Below are positions 16,291 to 22,718 of a stretch of DNA of 27,168 nucleotides, one piece after another. Made by a program: the position numbers and the translations under genes. Origin of the DNA: CAZCBD01 sp964496755 (GTDB lineage: Bacteria > Bacteroidota > Ignavibacteria > Ignavibacteriales > Melioribacteraceae); assembly GCA_964496755.1 (NCBI GenBank), contig CAZCBD010000011.1:1-27168 (forward strand), in the 5' to 3' direction. The notes under the pieces are model-generated. The model worked only from the letters and a program-made list of their open reading frames with translations. It ran no database searches and was not told the DNA's origin. Each line of letters starts with the position of its first letter. The first letter of the stretch is position 1.

Positions 16291-17259
16291 ATTTCCGAAA
16301 TGAATAAAAATAGTCCCCAGAATTATCCAGAATATTTCTCTTACCCTGCTTACTATTGCCACAAAAATTCCCACTCCCGAAAAAGCTGAAAAATTTTCTA
16401 TAATCAAAAATAATGATGTTTCCCTTGTCCCAATTTCCATTGGCACAAAAAATATGATATTCATGATAAATGAAAATGCAGCAGTAATATATACAGCATC
16501 TAAAAAACTAATATCAATATTAACTGCAATTAGAATTAAATATATTTCGAAAGAAGTCAGTAATCTTGCAACAAACTCATAAAAAAGAGCTTCAAAAAAA
16601 AGCTTTCGTTTTTGTGAGTATAAACCAACTATCTTTTCGTCTATTGATCGTATTTCATCTTCATAATTGGAAAGCCTCAATTGTAATTTCTTTAGTATTT
16701 TGATTTTACTAATTAATACGTAAAATGATTGGACCACACCTTTTTTGTGACGCGAAAAGAAAAAATAGATTAAAAAAATATTTACACTCAATAAAATAAA
16801 AAGTATGAATTTTTCATAAAACGAATACTCGTAAAAAGCAAATGCAATGGCAAATCCAATTAACCAAAAAAAAGTATGTGCAAGCATATGCAACATTGAG
16901 TTTAATAACGTAACAGCTGTTGCATCCTCATCCGAAACAAGTTTTTTTAATTTGAATATTTTATATGGTTCTCCACCTAAACTTACAAAAGGAGTTATTA
17001 AATTAATTGAGTAGCTACTTACCGTAATAAAAAATAACTTTAACAGAGAAATACCTTTTCCACGATTGGGCAAAATTATTTTCAACGACAAACTGTTGAA
17101 AAAATATATCACTGTCCATAATAATAATAAATAAGCAAGCTGCCAATTGGCCGTTATTAAATTGCTATAAATATTTTCAATTCCATACTCATTTATGAAA
17201 TATAGAACAATTCCTAATCCAAGTGAGATAATAACATATTTTATTTTATTTGACATCAT
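16276..17259 (-). CDS. UPF0104 / lysylphosphatidylglycerol-synthase-type membrane protein
   Basis: This protein of about 327 residues starts at the ATG-ATG pair (17259/17256). A longer open frame to 17490 would run into the divergent gene and lacks the hydrophobic pattern, so I rejected it. About seven to eight membrane helices are visible, beginning with KYVIISLGLGIVLYFI. The family signatures are TPFVSLGGEPYKIFKL (about 90-105), LLNSMLHMLAHTFFWLIGF and FVPMEIGTRETSLFLI. This domain (PF03706) includes the flippase half of MprF and hopanoid or glycan-related proteins. Here it stands alone without the soluble aminoacyl-transferase half, so the substrate is unknown; lipid or lipid-linked intermediate transport is inferred. 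No ribosome-binding site is evident. It is divergent from the AIM24-family gene, with about 90 bases between the starts. Confidence 0.87.
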   Translation of the reverse strand: MMSNKIKYVIISLGLGIVLYFINEYGIENIYSNLITANWQLAYLLLLWTVIYFFNSLSLKIILPNRGKGISLLKLFFITVSSYSINLITPFVSLGGEPYKIFKLKKLVSDEDATAVTLLNSMLHMLAHTFFWLIGFAIAFAFYEYSFYEKFILFILLSVNIFLIYFFFSRHKKGVVQSFYVLISKIKILKKLQLRLSNYEDEIRSIDEKIVGLYSQKRKLFFEALFYEFVARLLTSFEIYLILIAVNIDISFLDAVYITAAFSFIMNIIFFVPMEIGTRETSLFLIIENFSAFSGVGIFVAIVSRVREIFWIILGTIFIHFGNKKSE

Positions 17260-17351
17260 AATATTTAATATTGAAAAAAAATATTTTTTGTATTTTAGAC
17301 TTTCTATAATAAAGGAAAATAAATTTATTAACAAAGCATAAAGAGGTAACA

Positions 17352-18140
17352 ATGAGATGCCATGAAATCGATTACAAATTAATTGGTAACGATATGCAAA
17401 TCGTTGAGGTTGAATTAGACCCGCACGAAGTAGTTGTAGCTGAAGCAGGTGCCATGAATTATATGGATGATGGAATTTTCTTTGAAGCAAGAATGGGTGA
17501 CGGTTCAGAAGCTAACAACGGATTTATGTCTAAACTTCTGGGTGCCGGAAAAAGATTGTTAACCGGAGAATCAATATTTATGACACATTTCAAAAATATG
17601 AGTACCGGAAAAAAAACAGTTGCATTTGCCGCTCCGTATCCCGGCAAAATTATTCCCGTAAATATGCAGGAATTGAATGGGCACTTGCTTTGCCAAAAAG
17701 ATGCTTTTCTCTGCGCAGCATTCGGCACTAAGGTTGGTATTGCCTTTACTCAAAAATTAGGAACAGGCTTCTTTGGCGGCGAAGGTTTTATTCTTCAAAA
17801 ACTTGAAGGAGATGGCATGGCTTTCATTCACGTAGGTGGAACCGTAATTAAAAAAGAATTACGAAATGAAGTCATTAAAGTTGATACCGGTTGTATCGCG
17901 GCATTTACTTCCGGAATTGATTACAGCATTGAACGTGCAGGAAATTTAAAATCAATGTTCTTTGGTGGCGAAGGCTTATTTCTTGCTACCCTTCGTGGCA
18001 CAGGTACTGTTTATCTACAAAGTCTTCCGTTTTCAAGAATGGCAGATAGAATAATTCAACACGCTCCTGCTGCCGGTGGCTCCAGAAAGGGAGAAGGTTC
18101 TATTTTGGGTACAATCGGTGATTTAATAGATGGCGATTAA
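17352..18140 (+). CDS. AIM24 / TIGR00266 family protein
   Basis: This 262-aa protein matches the whole AIM24 family, a beta-rich fold of unknown biochemical role found across bacteria and in yeast mitochondria. Seen directly: the N-terminal strand pairs QIVEVELDPHEVVVAEAGAM, then GKRLLTGESIFMTHF (about 66-80), repeated Gly-rich hairpins (KLGTGFFGGEGFILQKLEGDG, shortened here as GTGFFGGEG) and the second copy MFFGGEGLFLATLRGTG, ending in a Gly-rich tail. There is no signal peptide or membrane segment. AAGAGG stands 6 bases before the ATG. A strong terminator follows 8 bases after the stop, so it is a single-gene unit. No enzyme activity can be assigned. Confidence 0.93.
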   Translation: MRCHEIDYKLIGNDMQIVEVELDPHEVVVAEAGAMNYMDDGIFFEARMGDGSEANNGFMSKLLGAGKRLLTGESIFMTHFKNMSTGKKTVAFAAPYPGKIIPVNMQELNGHLLCQKDAFLCAAFGTKVGIAFTQKLGTGFFGGEGFILQKLEGDGMAFIHVGGTVIKKELRNEVIKVDTGCIAAFTSGIDYSIERAGNLKSMFFGGEGLFLATLRGTGTVYLQSLPFSRMADRIIQHAPAAGGSRKGEGSILGTIGDLIDGD

Positions 18141-18148
18141 ATTATCTT

Positions 18149-18174
18149 GGCTCAGCTTCGGTTGAGCCTTTTTA
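18149..18174 (+). terminator. Rho-independent terminator with UUCG tetraloop
   Basis: An 8-bp stem, GGCTCAGC with GTTGAGCC (one G-T pair), is capped by the very stable C-TTCG-G loop and followed by a short T run. It ends the AIM24-family gene. Confidence 0.92.
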
Positions 18175-18179
18175 TTTTG

Positions 18180-18422
18180 ATAAAATAAGGTTTCTCCAAT
18201 ATAGCATTCTTCTTTCTCTTAATAACACTTCCGCTTTTGTTGCATAATTATTATAGTAGTTCCACATTCGGATTTTACTTTCTCAATTATTGCTATACAT
18301 TGTTATTACCGACAAAGATATTTTATTTATTAAACTATAAGATTTAGAAATTCCTGTATCAATCAACAATTTTTTAATAACAACTTCCCCAAAGTGTATA
18401 ATTAAAGAATTTGAAGCACTTT
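18180..18422. other. Non-coding stretch with no recognised feature
   Basis: About 240 AT-rich bases lie between the AIM24 terminator and the tRNA-like array. No open frame of useful length starts here on either strand. On the minus strand two short frames separated by a stop read as protein-like text (for example KKLLIDTGISKSYSLINKIS), which could be the remnant of a lost gene, but I cannot assign a family. Confidence 0.5.
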
Positions 18423-18459
18423 AAAAATAAAAACCCTGATAAGCTATGCTCATCAGGGT
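18423..18459 (-). terminator. Terminator copy 1 of the tRNA-Asp array
   Basis: Read on the minus strand, an 11-bp stem ACCCTGATGAG / CTTATCAGGGT (one G-T pair) is followed by TTTTATTTTT. It is identical to the other two copies except for one loop base. It stands after decayed tRNA-like copy 1. Confidence 0.85.
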
Positions 18460-18467
18460 AATCTCTG

Positions 18468-18540
18468 CGGGGCCGATCCCGCAACTGCGGGAAACTCGCG
18501 ACCTTTCCAACACACCGTCGGAACACTCTAACCAACTTTT
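18468..18540 (-). pseudogene. Decayed tRNA-Asp-like copy 1
   Basis: Aligned to the intact tRNA-Asp at 18786-18859, this segment keeps the 3' acceptor half (CGGCCCC plus discriminator G), part of the T arm and variable region (GGTCGCGAGTT) and the D loop (GTTGGTTAGA). It has lost the 5' acceptor half, replaced by A-rich sequence. The T loop is replaced by the hairpin TCCCGCAGTTGCGGGA (18477-18492). The anticodon arm is unrelated, with no T at position 33. It cannot fold as a normal cloverleaf. Together with the terminator it forms one unit of about 140 bases. Confidence 0.65.
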
Positions 18541-18561
18541 TTATTTGCCTTTACACCTTTT

Positions 18562-18599
18562 AAAAAATAAAAACCCTGATAAGTTATGCTCATCAGGGT
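18562..18599 (-). terminator. Terminator copy 2 of the tRNA-Asp array
   Basis: The same 11-bp stem and T run as copies 1 and 3, lying 140 bases from copy 1. It follows decayed tRNA-like copy 2 when read on the minus strand. Confidence 0.85.
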
Positions 18600-18607
18600 A
18601 ATCTCTG

Positions 18608-18639
18608 CGGGGCCGATCCCGCAACTGCGGGAAACTCGC
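18608..18639 (-). pseudogene. Decayed tRNA-Asp-like copy 2, cut by the assembly gap
   Basis: The 32 visible bases are identical to the matching part of copy 1, including the replacement hairpin (18617-18632). The rest is lost in the run of N. Sharing the same abnormal T arm shows that the copies were duplicated after the damage, or that one is an assembly duplicate. Confidence 0.55.
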
Positions 18640-18739
18640 NNNNNNNNNNNNNNNNNNNNNNNNNNNNNNNNNNNNNNNNNNNNNNNNNNNNNNNNNNNNN
18701 NNNNNNNNNNNNNNNNNNNNNNNNNNNNNNNNNNNNNNN
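18640..18739. other. Scaffold gap of exactly 100 N
   Basis: A run of 100 undetermined bases, the usual placeholder for a gap of unknown length. It lies inside the tandem tRNA-like array, flanked by repeat copies, so it probably marks a repeat that short reads could not span. Open frames that cross it are meaningless. Confidence 0.97.
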
Positions 18740-18777
18740 AAAAAATAAAAACCCTGATAAGTTATGCTCATCAGGGT
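18740..18777 (-). terminator. Terminator of the intact tRNA-Asp gene (copy 3)
   Basis: Read on the minus strand, the stem ACCCTGATGAG / CTTATCAGGGT with loop CATAA is followed by TTTTTATTTTTT. It begins 8 bases after the tRNA discriminator base and ends transcription of tRNA-Asp. Confidence 0.9.
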
Positions 18778-18785
18778 AATCTCTG

Positions 18786-18859
18786 CGGGGCCGACGAGAC
18801 TCGAACTCGCGACCTCCTGCGTGACAGGCAGGCGTTCTAACCAACTGAACTACGACCCC
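18786..18859 (-). tRNA. tRNA-Asp (anticodon GUC)
   Basis: The 74-base cloverleaf is complete: acceptor GGGGTCG with CGGCCCC (one T-G pair), D loop AGTTGGTTAGA, anticodon stem CCTGC/GCAGG with loop CTGTCAC (anticodon GTC), T arm GCGAG-TTCGAGT-CTCGT, and discriminator G. The genome continues with CAG, so CCA is added after transcription. It lies downstream of phosphofructokinase on the same strand and is followed by its own terminator. Confidence 0.97.
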
Positions 18860-18924
18860 TACAAAACTCATTAAAAGAACGTCATTAAATTTATAATTTT
18901 AATTTTTTTTTGTCAACAAAAAAA

Positions 18925-20031
18925 TTAAAAATCTTCAGTGCCAAAACAAATTCCAACAGCTTTAGCAGCCTTAACCGCTTCGTCATCTCTAGTTACCAAC
19001 TTTTGTTTTGCAATAGCTTCTTCAATATCCACACTAATAATTCTATTGCCACGCAAAGCAACCATTTTTCCAAATTCTTTATTAATAGCTAATTCAATAG
19101 CAGATGTTCCAAATTTGGTAGATAAAATTCTATCAAACGGTGTTGGACTACCTCCACGTTGCAAATGTCCAAGAACAGTATATCTTGTTTCAAGTCCGGT
19201 GTTTTCTTCAATTTTTTTAGAAACAAGTTCAGCAATACCACCAAGCCTAATCGGATCAGTTCTTTTCACATCACTTTCTTTAACAACCATTTCACCGTCA
19301 ATCGGTTTAGCCCCTTCGGCAACACACACAATACTAAATTTTTTGCCGCTCATATGCCGTTTAATCACTTTTTTATAAACCGCTTCCCAACTAAACGGAA
19401 ACTCCGGAATTAAAACAATATCCGCACCACCTGCCAAACCACCATTCAATGCAATCCAACCGGCATATCTACCCATTGCTTCAATAACCATAACACGATG
19501 ATGCGATGAAGCAGTAGTATGCAATCTATCAAGAGCTTCAGAAACAACAAACACTGCTGAATCATGTCCAAAAGTCTGATCGGTTGCTTCTAAATCATTG
19601 TCTATTGTTTTCGGCACACCTACTACATTCATACCCAATTCCATCATATTTTTGGCAATATTCATCGTACCATCACCACCAATGGCAATCAAACAATCTA
19701 AATCCCAGGCTTGATAATTTTTAAAAGCATCTTCAGAACGATCCTTAATTACAATTTTACCATCAAACTCTTCTGGCCAATGCCCCGGATCACCTTTATT
19801 TGAGGAACCCAAAATTGTTCCACCCTGCGATAAAATACCCGAAACATCTTTGTTATATAATTCTTTAGCTTTTCCTGTTACCAGCCCTTCAAAGCCATCA
19901 AGTATTCCCATTACGGAAAGTCCGTGATCATGTGCGGGTTTGGCAACACCTCTAATAACAGCATTTAATCCCGGACAATCACCGCCTCCTGTTAAAATAC
20001 CAATTCTTTTTATTTTTCTCTCTTCACTCAT
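18925..20031 (-). CDS. pfkA: 6-phosphofructokinase, probably ATP-dependent
   Basis: This 368-aa protein phosphorylates fructose 6-phosphate to the 1,6-bisphosphate, the committed step of glycolysis. Seen directly: GILTGGGDCPGLNAVIRG (nucleotide loop), AIGGDGTMNIAK (about 117-127), VPKTIDNDLEATDQTFG with catalytic Asp144 (about 139-155), EAMGRYAGWIALNGGLAGGA (about 184-203) and GHLQRGGSPTPFDR. The donor-site pair is Gly121 (E. coli Gly104) and Lys141 (E. coli Gly124). Gly at the first site favours ATP, because pyrophosphate enzymes carry Asp there; Lys at the second is seen in the mixed group III enzymes. The protein is longer than E. coli PfkA (320 aa), which fits that group. It begins 27 bases after the stop of the RNase HIII gene, so the two may share a transcript. 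Confidence 0.94.
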   Translation of the reverse strand: MSEERKIKRIGILTGGGDCPGLNAVIRGVAKPAHDHGLSVMGILDGFEGLVTGKAKELYNKDVSGILSQGGTILGSSNKGDPGHWPEEFDGKIVIKDRSEDAFKNYQAWDLDCLIAIGGDGTMNIAKNMMELGMNVVGVPKTIDNDLEATDQTFGHDSAVFVVSEALDRLHTTASSHHRVMVIEAMGRYAGWIALNGGLAGGADIVLIPEFPFSWEAVYKKVIKRHMSGKKFSIVCVAEGAKPIDGEMVVKESDVKRTDPIRLGGIAELVSKKIEENTGLETRYTVLGHLQRGGSPTPFDRILSTKFGTSAIELAINKEFGKMVALRGNRIISVDIEEAIAKQKLVTRDDEAVKAAKAVGICFGTEDF

Positions 20032-20058
20032 AACAAACCCACTTTTTATTCAAGCTAA

Positions 20059-20961
20059 TTAAGTATAATCGTTTTTTGTAATTTTTTTTAAAGTTTTGAA
20101 ATGTAGTTTAGCAATTTTTTCAAATATTTCAAGTCCAAAATATTTTTTGATTTCCATTGCCTGTTTTTCAAGATTTGTTGATGCTCCCTTCAACAAACAA
20201 AAATCATCAATTTTATTTTTTTCAAACCAATCATTCAGTTCAGCTCTGGCCAATATCGATGCAGCCGCCACACCTACAAATTGTTCTGCACGAGTTATTT
20301 TATCAAAAGAAATTCCAATGTTTTTTTTCTCAACTTCCAATTTTACAGCGGCAAATTTATCAACTATCACATTTCCGGTTTGAACCTTTTGCAATAACTT
20401 TTCAATCACTTCGGAATGCAATTTATTTAACATAGTGTTTAAATTCCCAACTGAAGTATACATTTTATTGTACTCAATCGGCTCAAGACTATTAATCTCA
20501 AAATTATTTTTTACTATTTCTTTTATTTTCGAAGCAATCCTATTTATCTGCAAATCAGATAATTCTTTACTATCTTTTACGCCAACTTTCAACAATTCTT
20601 TTTTCGTTTCGGAATCAACAAAAACAGCGGCTACTACAAGCGGACCAAAGAAATCACCTTTACCGGATTCATCCGTACCAATGTAATTATCTGGTTCCTT
20701 AAATCGGTTAATTTTTTCATAATTTGCTCCTGTAATCAGAGAATTAACTAACGAATAGATCTCTGTCTCTTGATTCCCTTGAAGGACTTTTTTCAGTCCT
20801 TTTTTGCCGAAGTAATAAAGAATCTTTAGTTTTACTTTATTCTTTGTGATTGTAAACTCAAAATTATATTGTTTGCTAATTATTTCGGTAACAGTAATAC
20901 CGGCTTCTATAATTTTATTCCGAAGTTCGGTAATTTCTTGAAATGCGATATTTTTGATCAT
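20059..20961 (-). CDS. rnhC: Ribonuclease HIII
   Basis: This 300-aa enzyme cuts the RNA strand of RNA-DNA hybrids. It is HIII rather than HII because it has the N-terminal TBP-like extension (about 1-85) and the signature YIGTDESGKGDFFGPLVVAA (about 93-112) with catalytic Asp97 and Glu98. Further active-site regions are KDSKELSD (about 129-136), NVIVDKFAA with Asp201, and AEQFVGVAAASILARAEL (about 225-242). The size is close to Bacillus RnhC (about 310 aa). It is probably co-transcribed with pfkA. The upstream region toward tRNA-Ser is 85 bases and should hold the promoter. Confidence 0.95.
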   Translation of the reverse strand: MIKNIAFQEITELRNKIIEAGITVTEIISKQYNFEFTITKNKVKLKILYYFGKKGLKKVLQGNQETEIYSLVNSLITGANYEKINRFKEPDNYIGTDESGKGDFFGPLVVAAVFVDSETKKELLKVGVKDSKELSDLQINRIASKIKEIVKNNFEINSLEPIEYNKMYTSVGNLNTMLNKLHSEVIEKLLQKVQTGNVIVDKFAAVKLEVEKKNIGISFDKITRAEQFVGVAAASILARAELNDWFEKNKIDDFCLLKGASTNLEKQAMEIKKYFGLEIFEKIAKLHFKTLKKITKNDYT

Positions 20962-21046
20962 ATAAATATTTTTTCGTTAGATTTATTGGAAATTTATTAA
21001 AATAATTTTTAAATTGTAAGTCTAAATTTTTTATGGACACCCGTTC

Positions 21047-21133
21047 GGAGGGGTGGCAGAGTGGTTGAATGCGGCGGTCTTGAAAACCGTTGACCGTTCA
21101 CGCGGTCCGGGGGTTCGAATCCCTCCCCCTCCG
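21047..21133 (+). tRNA. tRNA-Ser (anticodon UGA)
   Basis: An 87-base class II tRNA: acceptor GGAGGGG with CCCCTCC, D region TGGCAGAGTGGTTGAAT, anticodon stem GCGGT/ACCGT with loop CTTGAAA (anticodon TGA), a long variable arm (TGACCGTTCACGCGGTC) and T arm GGGGG-TTCGAAT-CCCTC, discriminator G. CCA is not fully encoded (CAA follows). Confidence 0.97.
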
Positions 21134-21246
21134 CAAAGCTTTTTTAAGCTTTACGAAGTAATAGGGCCTATAATCTTTCGAATTTTTATTTGATGTACTG
21201 TAGCTCTGTTCGTTTTTTTTTAATTTTTTTTAGGAGTATCTGTATC

Positions 21247-21459
21247 ATGGCAGAGCGCAAACAAGGAACCGTTAAATGGTTCAATAGTTCAAAAGGTTAT
21301 GGATTTATTCAACAAGAAGCCGGACCTGATGTGTTTGTACATTATCAAGCAATTAATAGTGAAGGTTTCCGTTCGTTGGAAGAAGGTCAAAAAGTCGAGT
21401 TTGCAATTGTAGACGGTCAAAAAGGACCCCAAGCTAATGATGTTGAAGTACTTTCGTAA
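21247..21459 (+). CDS. Cold-shock protein (CspA family)
   Basis: This 70-aa single-strand RNA/DNA-binding OB fold has both RNA-binding motifs: KGYGFI (RNP1) and VFVHY (RNP2), after GTVKWFNSSKGYG. It has the standard CspA length and ends with GPQANDVEVLS. The ATG at 21247 follows AGGAG (21232-21236) at 10 bases; a longer frame from 21190 would start in the leader and is unlikely. The leader from the end of tRNA-Ser is about 110 bases, AT- and T-rich, so it could hold the cold-responsive leader known for csp genes, but no specific box was recognised. A strong terminator follows. Whether it is cold-induced or constitutive cannot be read. Confidence 0.96.
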   Translation: MAERKQGTVKWFNSSKGYGFIQQEAGPDVFVHYQAINSEGFRSLEEGQKVEFAIVDGQKGPQANDVEVLS

Positions 21460-21480
21460 TTTAGATATTTAGTTCAATAA

Positions 21481-21507
21481 AAAGCTCGACAACAGTCGAG
21501 CTTTTTT
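21481..21507 (+). terminator. Rho-independent terminator of the cold-shock gene
   Basis: A perfect 10-bp stem, AAAGCTCGAC with GTCGAGCTTT, has the loop AACA and a T run to 21507. It separates the cold-shock gene from alanine racemase. Confidence 0.94.
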
Positions 21508-21561
21508 GTTTTAAAGAAATTCTTTTTTAAATTAATTCAATTTTAATTCTTTTTAAAACTT

Positions 21562-22683
21562 ATGAATAATGAAATAATCAGACCAACTAAAGTTGAAGTT
21601 AATATTTCAACGATATCTCAAAATTTTTTTAATATTAAAAATTTTAAGCCTAAATCAAAAATAATGGCTATTCTCAAAGCAAACGCATATGGACACGGTC
21701 TCGTACGAATAGCTATAGAAATGGAACGATTAGGAGTTGACTATATTGGAGTAGCGGTTCTGGAAGAAGGAATTACTCTTCGCGAAAATGGTATTACAAA
21801 ACCCATTTTGGTTCTTGGGGGAATAATAGGAAATCAGATACCTTTATTTCTTAATTATAATTTAACAATCACCGCTTCCTCCATTACAAAACTTCAACAA
21901 ATAAATGATGTAGCAGGTTCTCTAAATTTACCGGCAAAGGTGCATTTGAAAATTGATACCGGAATGGAAAGAATTGGAGTGCATTACTATAATGCCGAAA
22001 CATTTATTCAAAAATCTTTTGAGTTTGAAAATATTAAGGTCGAAGGAATTTATTCTCATTTTTCCAATGCTGACTCAGCCAACCTAGGTCATTCATATTT
22101 ACAATTGGAACGATTTATGAGAATTAAGAAATTTGCTGATAAAATTTCTGATGAAAAAGTGTTATTCCACATTGCAAATTCTGCCGCAATATTGCAAATA
22201 CCTGAAAGTGATTTTGATATGATTCGCCCTGGAATACTTTTATTCGGAGTTTACCCTTCAGCTAAAACAAAAAAAACAATTGATGTAGAGCCTGCTTTAA
22301 GCTGGAAATCAAGAGTTGTTTATTTTAAGGTTATTAAACCGAATCACCCTGTTGGCTACGGTTTAACGTGGCAAACAAATAAAAATATTCGCGCTGTTAC
22401 TATTCCTGTTGGCTACGGAGACGGTTATTTCAGAAGTATGAGTCAAAAGGCAAAAGTAATTATTAATGATAAAATTTATCCGATAATCGGCAATATTTCG
22501 ATGGACCAAATAGTAGTTAATATTGATAAAGACTCTGCTTATAATGGAGATGAAGTTATTTTAATTGGTAGATCAAAAAAATTGAAAATAACTTGTGAAG
22601 ATTTAGCATTGTGGGCAAATACTATTCCTTATGAAATTTTAACAAATATAAATACTAGGGTACCAAGAGTATATTTACATTAG
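21562..22683 (+). CDS. alr: Alanine racemase
   Basis: This 373-aa PLP enzyme converts L- to D-alanine for peptidoglycan. The PLP lysine is Lys39 in AILKANAYGHG. The second catalytic base is Tyr266 in HPVGYGLTW (family VSYGxT), and IPVGYGDGYFR and GNISMDQIVVN are further family signatures. The length matches the family (about 360-390). There is no murF fusion, unlike the common long form in many Bacteroidota. No clear ribosome-binding site precedes the ATG, and a second ATG does not follow closely. It is a single gene after the csp terminator and convergent with the aldehyde dehydrogenase gene. Confidence 0.95.
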   Translation: MNNEIIRPTKVEVNISTISQNFFNIKNFKPKSKIMAILKANAYGHGLVRIAIEMERLGVDYIGVAVLEEGITLRENGITKPILVLGGIIGNQIPLFLNYNLTITASSITKLQQINDVAGSLNLPAKVHLKIDTGMERIGVHYYNAETFIQKSFEFENIKVEGIYSHFSNADSANLGHSYLQLERFMRIKKFADKISDEKVLFHIANSAAILQIPESDFDMIRPGILLFGVYPSAKTKKTIDVEPALSWKSRVVYFKVIKPNHPVGYGLTWQTNKNIRAVTIPVGYGDGYFRSMSQKAKVIINDKIYPIIGNISMDQIVVNIDKDSAYNGDEVILIGRSKKLKITCEDLALWANTIPYEILTNINTRVPRVYLH

Positions 22684-22684
22684 A

Positions 22685-22717
22685 ATATTCAATTTATATC
22701 ATTTTGATATTGAATAT
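22685..22717. terminator. Possible AT-rich hairpin between convergent genes
   Basis: ATATTCAAT pairs with ATTGAATAT over 9 bases, with an inner ATATC/GATAT pairing option in the loop. It lies in the 35-base space between the alr and aldehyde dehydrogenase stops. The stem is weak (one G-C pair) and lacks a T run. Confidence 0.35.
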
Positions 22718-22718
22718 A

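Larger units (their letters stand above)
18423..18794. repeat. Tandem repeat: three units of tRNA 3' end plus terminator
   Basis: A shared segment of about 55 bases (A-rich run, hairpin, AATCTCTGCGGGGCCGA) occurs at 18423, 18562 and 18740. The first two copies stay identical for about 77 bases, to 18499 and 18639, apart from one loop base and the length of the A run. The spacing is 140 bases between copies 1 and 2; the spacing to copy 3 is unknown because of the gap. The repeat arises from duplication of a tRNA-Asp transcription unit or its 3' end. Confidence 0.85.

Noticed and set aside
17260..17490. N-terminal extension of the UPF0104-type membrane protein
   Set aside because: It overlaps the start of the divergent AIM24 gene, has no hydrophobic or family pattern, and better ATG codons exist at 17259/17256.
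18180..18422. Remnant of a transposase or other gene on the minus strand
   Set aside because: Two short protein-like frames are interrupted by a stop; no family motif or inverted repeats were found, so it is not called.
18423..18794. CRISPR array
   Set aside because: There are only three repeats, the repeats contain a terminator and a tRNA 3' end, the spacer-like parts are related to each other, and no cas gene is present.
18593..18871. Open frame on the minus strand through the tRNA-Asp gene (peptide with VQLVRTPACHAGG)
   Set aside because: This is the well-known spurious translation of a tRNA-Asp gene and it crosses the N gap.
18925..20031. Pyrophosphate-dependent phosphofructokinase
   Set aside because: The Asp expected after GGD in such enzymes is Gly (GGDGT), which favours ATP even though Lys141 is present.
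21135..21152. Hairpin AAAGCTT-TTTT-AAGCTTT after tRNA-Ser as a terminator
   Set aside because: The stem is 7 bp with only two G-C pairs and no T run follows.
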